Shown here piece by piece: positions 5,388 to 9,120 of a stretch of DNA of 9,120 nucleotides. Source of the stretch: Clostridia bacterium. Its GTDB lineage: Bacteria; Bacillota; Clostridia; Oscillospirales; Butyricicoccaceae. The position numbers were made by a program, and so were the translations under genes. Under the pieces are notes generated by a model. It saw nothing but the letters and a program-made list of their open reading frames with translations, searched no databases and was not told the DNA's origin. The stretch is taken from assembly GCA_017552495.1 (NCBI GenBank), contig JAFZPW010000015.1, forward strand, positions 1-9,120, given 5' to 3'. The stretch's first letter is position 1. Each line of letters starts with the position of its first letter.

Positions 5388-6366
5388 CAGAATTGTTCCC
5401 ATGCATACAGCAAAGCATCACCCATCCGTCCCGGGTGCGCTCCCGGGTAATCACCATGTTCACCCGGCGAAACGCGTCCCTTACCTCCTGCGCCCGGGAA
5501 TCTATGATGCCCGAAAGGATCAGGTGTCCGTCTTTTGCAAGCCAGGCGGGAAGGTATTCCGCCATGGCGATGAGCACATCGGCCACGATATTCGCCAGAA
5601 TCACGCCATAAGGCCCGCCTGCGGCCAGTTCCTCCCGCAAGGCGGGGTCGGACAACAGATCACCGCAGCGGGTGGAATAACGGACGCCGTCAAGGTTGTT
5701 TTTATCCATATTTTCCGCCGTGATGCGCATGGCGTTTTCCTCGATGTCGCAGGCCAACGCGTGCCGTGCGCCCAACAGCAGCGCCGTGCAAGCCAAAATA
5801 CCGCTGCCGCAGCCTACATCCAGTACCCGCTGCCCCGCCAGATCCAGGGCGTCCAACTGCTCCATGCACATCCGCGTGGTAGCGTGAGATCCCGTGCCAA
5901 AGCTGGAGGCCGGATCCATCGTCAGAAGCGTTCTTCCCTCCGGCACCTGCGCCTGCTCCCAACTTGGGCAGACAAACAGCCGGTCGCCCACTGGGAAGGG
6001 TTTATAGTACTCTTTCCATTTGTTTTCCCAATCCTCACTGCGAACGGGTGAAACCTCCATGGTCAGGTCGCCGTAAAAGCCGGTCGCATCCTGCTCCTTC
6101 AGCTCCGCCAGAAGCTGGCCCGCCTGCCGGAGGCGGGCCGCGCCGTCGGCATCCGGAGTAAGATAGCAGCTCACCGAGGGCCGGCGGTGAGGATTGTCGA
6201 ACAACTGCTCCTCAATATAGTCCCAACGCTTGACGGGCGCGTGAAGAAAGTCCTCCACAGTCTGGGGATCGTCCACGCTGCAGCCGCCTGTAATCTCAGC
6301 CAAAAGTTCAGCCAAAAGCTCGGCCGCTTCGTGGGTAGTGGTGATTTTTACTTCAATATAATCCAT
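5377..6366 (-). CDS. prmA: ribosomal protein L11 methyltransferase
   Basis: PrmA transfers methyl groups from S-adenosylmethionine to amino groups of ribosomal protein L11 in the cytoplasm. The 329-aa product is close to the usual length. An N-terminal substrate-recognition domain (about 1-110) precedes the family hallmark DWENKWKEYYKPFPVGDRL (112-130). The class I methyltransferase core follows: TMDPASSFGTGSHATT (149-164), motif I VLDVGCGSGIL (181-191), acidic motif CDIEENA (206-212) and LANIVADVL (257-265). The ATG at 6366 was chosen because GGAGG lies six bases upstream and the protein then begins with the typical first beta strand (MDYIEVKI). An earlier in-frame ATG at 6420 lies inside the pyruvate kinase gene and would add an Arg-rich tail. 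The first 19 bases overlap the upstream gene's 3' end. It is the last gene of the five-gene unit. Confidence 0.96.
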   Translation of the reverse strand: MDYIEVKITTTHEAAELLAELLAEITGGCSVDDPQTVEDFLHAPVKRWDYIEEQLFDNPHRRPSVSCYLTPDADGAARLRQAGQLLAELKEQDATGFYGDLTMEVSPVRSEDWENKWKEYYKPFPVGDRLFVCPSWEQAQVPEGRTLLTMDPASSFGTGSHATTRMCMEQLDALDLAGQRVLDVGCGSGILACTALLLGARHALACDIEENAMRITAENMDKNNLDGVRYSTRCGDLLSDPALREELAAGGPYGVILANIVADVLIAMAEYLPAWLAKDGHLILSGIIDSRAQEVRDAFRRVNMVITRERTRDGWVMLCCMHGNNSEKV

Positions 6367-7343
6367 TCGCTTCCTCCTTCGGCGCTCATCCAGATCTGCG
6401 CCTGACGAATCGTTTTGCAAAAATACGTCATGGCCTCCGCAGGATACCGCCCCGCCGCTGTTTCGCCGGTAAGCATCAAGGCGGAAGCGCCGTCTAAAAC
6501 AGCGTTAAACACGTCGCTGACCTCTGCCCGTGTCGGCACGGGAGACCGTTCCATGGATGCCAGCATCTGCGTTACCACCAAAAAGGGCTTCCCGGCGGCC
6601 TTCGCCTTTGCCGCCACCGATTTTTGAATAGCGGGCACCTCCCACAGTGGAAAGGCGTTGCCCAGATCGCCCCGGGCGATTACCAGCACATCGGGCAGAT
6701 CAATCCAGTCGGAAAGGCTGGAAACCCCTACGTAACTTTCGATTTTTGCGTAAAGTCTGCTATCTTTACAGCCATGATCTTTCTTGGCTTTTTTTACTTC
6801 CAGCAGATCCTCTCGCCCACGAACGAAGGACTGCATCACCCCGGTGACGCCAAAGGCGCGCGCCCGAGAAAGATTCCGATGATCCATCTCGGTAAGCGCC
6901 GGAAGATTGGGTGAAACGTCCGGCACGGCCACGCTCTTTCGCGGGAACAACGTCCCGCCCCGCAGCACCAGGGCCTTGTCCCCTTCACAGACGCGCAGCA
7001 GGAGTTTTCCGTCATCCAGCAAAAGTTCGCTTTCCGGGCAAAGCGCCTCGCGCACCGCCTGCGGCAACGGGATACGCGCCAGCGAAACGGCCTCGCCGGG
7101 AACAAGGGTCAGCGGAAGTCCGGTTTCCCCTACCCGCAGTTCGGGACCTTGCAGATCGATGAGCAGCGCCGGACGGACACCGACGGCATCGGCCGCCGCG
7201 CGCATTTTCTCCAAAAGCGGTCGGCTCTCTTCCAGCGTCCCATGGGACAGATTGAGCCGCAGGCCGGTCATCCCGGCGCGAAACATCGCCTCCAGCACGG
7301 CGGCGTCGGCGCAGGCCGGGCCAAGGGTTCCGTAAATTTCCAT
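6348..7343 (-). CDS. short pyruvate kinase-family protein lacking the C-terminal domain
   Basis: The 331-aa product matches the catalytic part of pyruvate kinase, which converts phosphoenolpyruvate and ADP to pyruvate and ATP in glycolysis. Visible are GTLGPA (5-10), GLRLNLSHGT (27-36, with Arg29, Asn31, Ser33), LLIDLQGPELRVG (60-72, with Asp63 and Glu68), a compact B-domain-like stretch to about 140, YAKIES (198-203, with Lys200 and Glu202), VIARGDLG (221-228, with Asp226), VVTQMLASM (256-264, with Thr258), PTRAEVSDVFNAV (270-282) and LTGETAAGRYPAEA (291-304). The catalytic residues are therefore kept. Typical enzymes are near 470 aa or longer; here the chain stops right after the barrel, without the C-terminal domain that binds allosteric effectors. 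In the usual DTKGPEIR motif, Thr and Lys are replaced by Leu and Gln. The start at 7343 follows TGGAGG and overlaps the upstream stop as TAATG; a start at 7373 is less likely. It may be an auxiliary kinase or a paralogue with another substrate. Confidence 0.9.
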   Translation of the reverse strand: MEIYGTLGPACADAAVLEAMFRAGMTGLRLNLSHGTLEESRPLLEKMRAAADAVGVRPALLIDLQGPELRVGETGLPLTLVPGEAVSLARIPLPQAVREALCPESELLLDDGKLLLRVCEGDKALVLRGGTLFPRKSVAVPDVSPNLPALTEMDHRNLSRARAFGVTGVMQSFVRGREDLLEVKKAKKDHGCKDSRLYAKIESYVGVSSLSDWIDLPDVLVIARGDLGNAFPLWEVPAIQKSVAAKAKAAGKPFLVVTQMLASMERSPVPTRAEVSDVFNAVLDGASALMLTGETAAGRYPAEAMTYFCKTIRQAQIWMSAEGGSEWIILK

Positions 7344-7858
7344 TACGCCTCCAAAGTAAACAGCCAACTGCAAGCGCAGCTATGATCGGTCTGTTCGGGA
7401 TAGCAGCTCAAGGCGCGGCAGGTGATGCGGTCGTCGATCACCCGGGCAAACCCCGCATATTCCACCGCTCCAACCGCCTTGCAGGGATGCCAAGGCAGAT
7501 TTTTACGGCTCCGCGCCGTCTGCACCCGGCAATCCAGCGTGCGATAAATCAACGTGTTTTCCTTCCGCACAATCTCGTCCCGGTTGATATTGGCATAAAG
7601 ACGCAGACGCAGAGCCTTTTCCAGCCCGTCTATCCCGGCTCGCGGAGGCAGCGCCAAAAATTCTTTGATCTTTTTCGCCTCGATCACCGTAAACTGCTCC
7701 CATATGGCGATATCGTGTTCCATGGCCGCATCCATACCCAGTTTGCGCTCCACCGACTGAAACCACACGCCGTCCATGGCCAGCCAATCCTTGCAATAAA
7801 TCTCGATCAGCCGTTCCAGTTGCTCCCGGGAAAGCGCCTGTAATGCTTCGCTTGCCAT
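7343..7858 (-). CDS. DUF6125-like cysteine-containing protein
   Basis: The 171-aa product resembles, from recall, proteins of anaerobic Firmicutes annotated as DUF6125; the function is unknown. The N-terminal half (about 8-98) is helical and contains LSREQLERLIEIYCKDWLAM and the IWEQFTVIEAKKI segment. The C-terminal half holds six of the seven cysteines: 110 (LDCRVQTAR), 126 (WHPCKAVG), 147 and 152 (ITCRALSC), 161 and 163 (CACSW); the seventh is Cys22. Such a set could bind metal or a small thiol-linked ligand, but this is inference. No signal peptide or membrane helix is seen. GGGAGG lies six bases before the ATG. It sits 13 bases after the SIMPL gene and overlaps the short pyruvate kinase start by one base, so the three are translated from one mRNA. 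Confidence 0.8.
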   Translation of the reverse strand: MASEALQALSREQLERLIEIYCKDWLAMDGVWFQSVERKLGMDAAMEHDIAIWEQFTVIEAKKIKEFLALPPRAGIDGLEKALRLRLYANINRDEIVRKENTLIYRTLDCRVQTARSRKNLPWHPCKAVGAVEYAGFARVIDDRITCRALSCYPEQTDHSCACSWLFTLEA

Positions 7859-7871
7859 CGTGCGCCTCCCG

Positions 7872-8531
7872 TCAAAGGATCTCCCAGATCATCGTCACTG
7901 TGTCGCTGGCCTGAATCTCCTCAGGAGCAATGTCCATGGCCGCCCGTTTAGAAGCCGCCAGCATGGGCAGCGCTCCGTTGGCCAGTTCGCAGCGGGTATC
8001 GGAAATAAAACTGTGCCCATCCCAATGATACTGTATACTTTGCAGCTCACCCAGCGCAGCGCCGGAAGCCTTACACAAGATCCGCGCCTTTTCCAAGGCG
8101 TTGGCCACGGCGCTTTCCAGCAGCGCGGCGGCGGCAGCCTCTTCATCCCGCACGGTAAACTGCACCGAAAACTCAGGCTCCGAGGTGCTCTCCGCCATAG
8201 CGGAAAGCGCCGCCGAAAGGCGCCGCATATCCAAATCGAACTCCAGTTTCAGCGAATGGGCGCAAAGATAGCCCATAAAAATCTGACGGAAATTGCCTTT
8301 GTCGTCGTGCTCGCCGCGATATTCCGGCTCAATGCGAAAATCGGCGGTCTTGAGCGCATCGCGGGCAAAACCCGCCCGTTCCAAAGCGGCCCGCAGCGCC
8401 TCAAGCTGTCCCTCGGCGCGGGCCATGGTCTCGTCATATTGCTTATGCCGGGCCCGAAGCGTCATACTCAACGTGACCAGATCCGGCTTCAACCGGATTT
8501 TGCCGGTGCCCTTCACTGTGATCGTTCTCAT
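7872..8531 (-). CDS. SIMPL (DUF541) domain protein
   Basis: The 219-aa product is a SIMPL/DUF541 protein, a widespread family without a settled biochemical role. It begins with the typical strand MRTITVKGTGKIRLKPDLVTL (signature: V-x-G-x-G, then a K/P-D-x-V step), then a helical segment of Glu and Ala (about 33-60), LKTADFRIEPEY (60-71), MGYLCAHSLKLEFDLD (86-101) and a second helix ending near 155. Many Gram-negative family members carry a signal peptide; none is seen here, so this one is probably cytoplasmic. The ATG at 8531 overlaps the upstream TGA as ATGA, with GAGGTG seven bases upstream, so translation is coupled to the 105-aa gene. The family assignment is good; a function is not supported. 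Confidence 0.85.
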   Translation of the reverse strand: MRTITVKGTGKIRLKPDLVTLSMTLRARHKQYDETMARAEGQLEALRAALERAGFARDALKTADFRIEPEYRGEHDDKGNFRQIFMGYLCAHSLKLEFDLDMRRLSAALSAMAESTSEPEFSVQFTVRDEEAAAAALLESAVANALEKARILCKASGAALGELQSIQYHWDGHSFISDTRCELANGALPMLAASKRAAMDIAPEEIQASDTVTMIWEIL

Positions 8532-8845
8532 TGCTTCACCTCATTTTCCGGCTCATCCCACGGGATATACAGGCAATACGCAGGATACATCTCGCCCAGA
8601 TAGATCCACACATTTTCCCCCATTTCAATGGGCTCTTTCAAGATCAGGTTGGGGATAAAAAGTTTGACCGCGGTGCGATTTTTCCCTTTGAGAATAAAGC
8701 CCTCCTCGGTGGGCTCAGCGCGCAAACGCGCCACCCAGCCGCCCAGATCATTGATTCCGAAAGCCCGGGAAAAATACGGAAGAATGTCCTTTTCTTCGCA
8801 GTAAGTGACGTTTTCCGGATTCATCAGCCAATTTCGAGTAAGCAT
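8528..8845 (-). CDS. small protein of unknown function, first gene of the five-gene unit
   Basis: I do not recognise this 105-aa product. It is soluble, acidic at both ends, has no signal peptide and no membrane segment. It contains hydrophobic strands such as GFILKGKNRTAVKLFIPNL (about 49-67) and NVWIYLGEMYPAYCLYIPW (78-96), suggesting a small, mainly beta fold. Two cysteines (16 and 91) are present. It is real because AGGAGG lies five bases before the ATG at 8845, a plausible promoter lies upstream, and its stop overlaps the SIMPL start as ATGA. The position at the head of the operon suggests a role shared with the SIMPL and DUF6125-like proteins, but this is inference only. Confidence 0.8.
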   Translation of the reverse strand: MLTRNWLMNPENVTYCEEKDILPYFSRAFGINDLGGWVARLRAEPTEEGFILKGKNRTAVKLFIPNLILKEPIEMGENVWIYLGEMYPAYCLYIPWDEPENEVKQ

Positions 8846-8884
8846 GGTATCCTCCTTTTTGTATGCGATCGCAATTTCAAATAC

Positions 8885-8913
8885 AGTGTATCACAAATGC
8901 GGTAAAAAAACAA
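8885..8913 (-). promoter_or_regulatory. probable sigma-A promoter for the five-gene unit
   Basis: On the minus strand TTGTTT (8913-8908) and TACACT (8890-8885) are 17 bases apart, with TG one base before the -10 (extended -10). Both hexamers deviate from consensus, so the promoter is moderate. It uses the same TTGTTT plus extended -10 arrangement as the flavoprotein promoter. The leader to the ATG at 8845 would be about 35 bases and contains a TGCGATCGCA palindrome (8864-8873). Confidence 0.55.
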
Positions 8914-8984
8914 GGAATTGCCACAAGGCTCGTTTTGAGAAAACCATCATCCACGCTATCAGTCGCAACCGTGCGCATGAAAAA

Positions 8985-9016
8985 CCGAGGGCAGACACAA
9001 AAGTGTCTGCCCTCGG
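8985..9016 (-). terminator. strong intrinsic terminator of the right-edge SLH gene
   Basis: CCGAGGGCAGACAC (8985-8998) and GTGTCTGCCCTCGG (9003-9016) form a perfect 14-bp stem with a 4-base loop. On the minus strand it is followed directly by a T run (8984-8980), 21 bases after the SLH gene stop. On the plus strand no T run follows, so it acts on minus-strand transcripts. Confidence 0.92.
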
Positions 9017-9037
9017 ATCATGTTTTGGGGCGGAAGT

Positions 9038-9120
9038 TCAGGCTTCCAGCGTCTTCTGGTAGTTGTAAATTCTCCAGATAACGGCGCACATCTCGGAACG
9101 GATGATGTTGTCGTCGGGAC
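9038..9120 (-). CDS. C-terminal end of an SLH-domain protein (partial)
   Basis: The last 26 codons of a gene enter from the right edge on the minus strand and end at TGA (9040-9038). The visible end reads PDDNIIRSEMCAVIWRIYNY followed by QKTLEA. This fits the end of an SLH module, in which a short polar lead is followed by an (I/L)-x-R-x-E-x helix with aromatic residues. SLH modules attach exported proteins to secondary wall polymers. The remainder, including any signal peptide and functional domain, lies outside the window. A strong terminator 21 bases downstream supports that this is a true gene end. Confidence is limited by the short length. Confidence 0.62.
   Translation of the reverse strand, partial: PDDNIIRSEMCAVIWRIYNYQKTLEA

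Noticed and set aside
5170..6051. 293-codon open frame on the plus strand
   Set aside because: It spans the rsmE start, its promoter, the prmA terminator and the prmA methyltransferase core on the opposite strand; it is a shadow.
8864..8873. Palindrome TGCGATCGCA in the leader of the five-gene unit, possible operator
   Set aside because: Several 10-base palindromes are expected by chance in a window of this size and no second copy or matching regulator gene is present.
1..9120. Mobile element, CRISPR array, toxin-antitoxin or defence locus, riboswitch
   Set aside because: No transposase, integrase, direct-repeat array, paired small toxin genes or nuclease motif was found. Leaders are short (about 17-35 bases where a promoter was found), leaving no room for a riboswitch. 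The tRNA genes show no attachment-site-like duplicate of their 3' ends in the window.

Overview
The window reads as chromosomal core-genome DNA from a GC-rich (by eye somewhat above 50% G+C) Gram-positive bacterium, most likely of the class Clostridia. The evidence is strong AGGAGG-type ribosome binding sites, near-consensus sigma-A promoters with 17-bp spacers, a secreted L,D-transpeptidase carrying S-layer homology (SLH) modules, a second SLH protein at the right edge, and clustered tRNA genes with encoded CCA ends. Genus or species cannot be named from the sequence. All protein genes are on the minus strand; only one tRNA-Leu is on the plus strand.

Reading the minus strand from right to left: (1) the last codons of an SLH protein enter from the right edge and end at a strong terminator hairpin. 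(2) A tightly packed five-gene unit follows: a 105-aa protein of unknown function, a SIMPL-domain protein, a DUF6125-like Cys-containing protein, a short pyruvate kinase without the usual C-terminal domain, and the ribosomal protein L11 methyltransferase prmA. Every junction is an overlap or a gap of 13 bases. It ends at a hairpin that overlaps the prmA stop codon. (3) A near-consensus promoter lies directly behind that hairpin and drives rsmE (16S rRNA m3U1498 methyltransferase) and an eight-helix membrane protein that starts at TTG. (4) A consensus promoter drives a tRNA-Met(CAT), tRNA-Glu(TTC), tRNA-Val(CAC) operon that ends at an intrinsic terminator. (5) A secreted L,D-transpeptidase with a bacterial Ig-like domain and SLH modules follows. 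(6) A bidirectional terminator separates it from the convergent plus-strand tRNA-Leu(GAG), whose promoter is divergent from that of (7) an HI0933-family flavoprotein and acpS, which overlap by 4 bases. A further gene may begin at the extreme left edge.

Functionally the window combines translation (four tRNAs, PrmA, RsmE), cell-wall remodelling (L,D-transpeptidase/SLH), lipid-synthesis activation (AcpS) and central carbon metabolism (short pyruvate kinase). I see no insertion sequence, phage, CRISPR array, toxin-antitoxin pair or defence locus, and no obvious new system. The most unusual items are the short pyruvate kinase embedded in an operon with uncharacterised proteins, the Ig/SLH-fused L,D-transpeptidase, a terminator packed against the next promoter, and mismatched stems in two of the tRNA genes. 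No intergenic stretch exceeds 300 bases.
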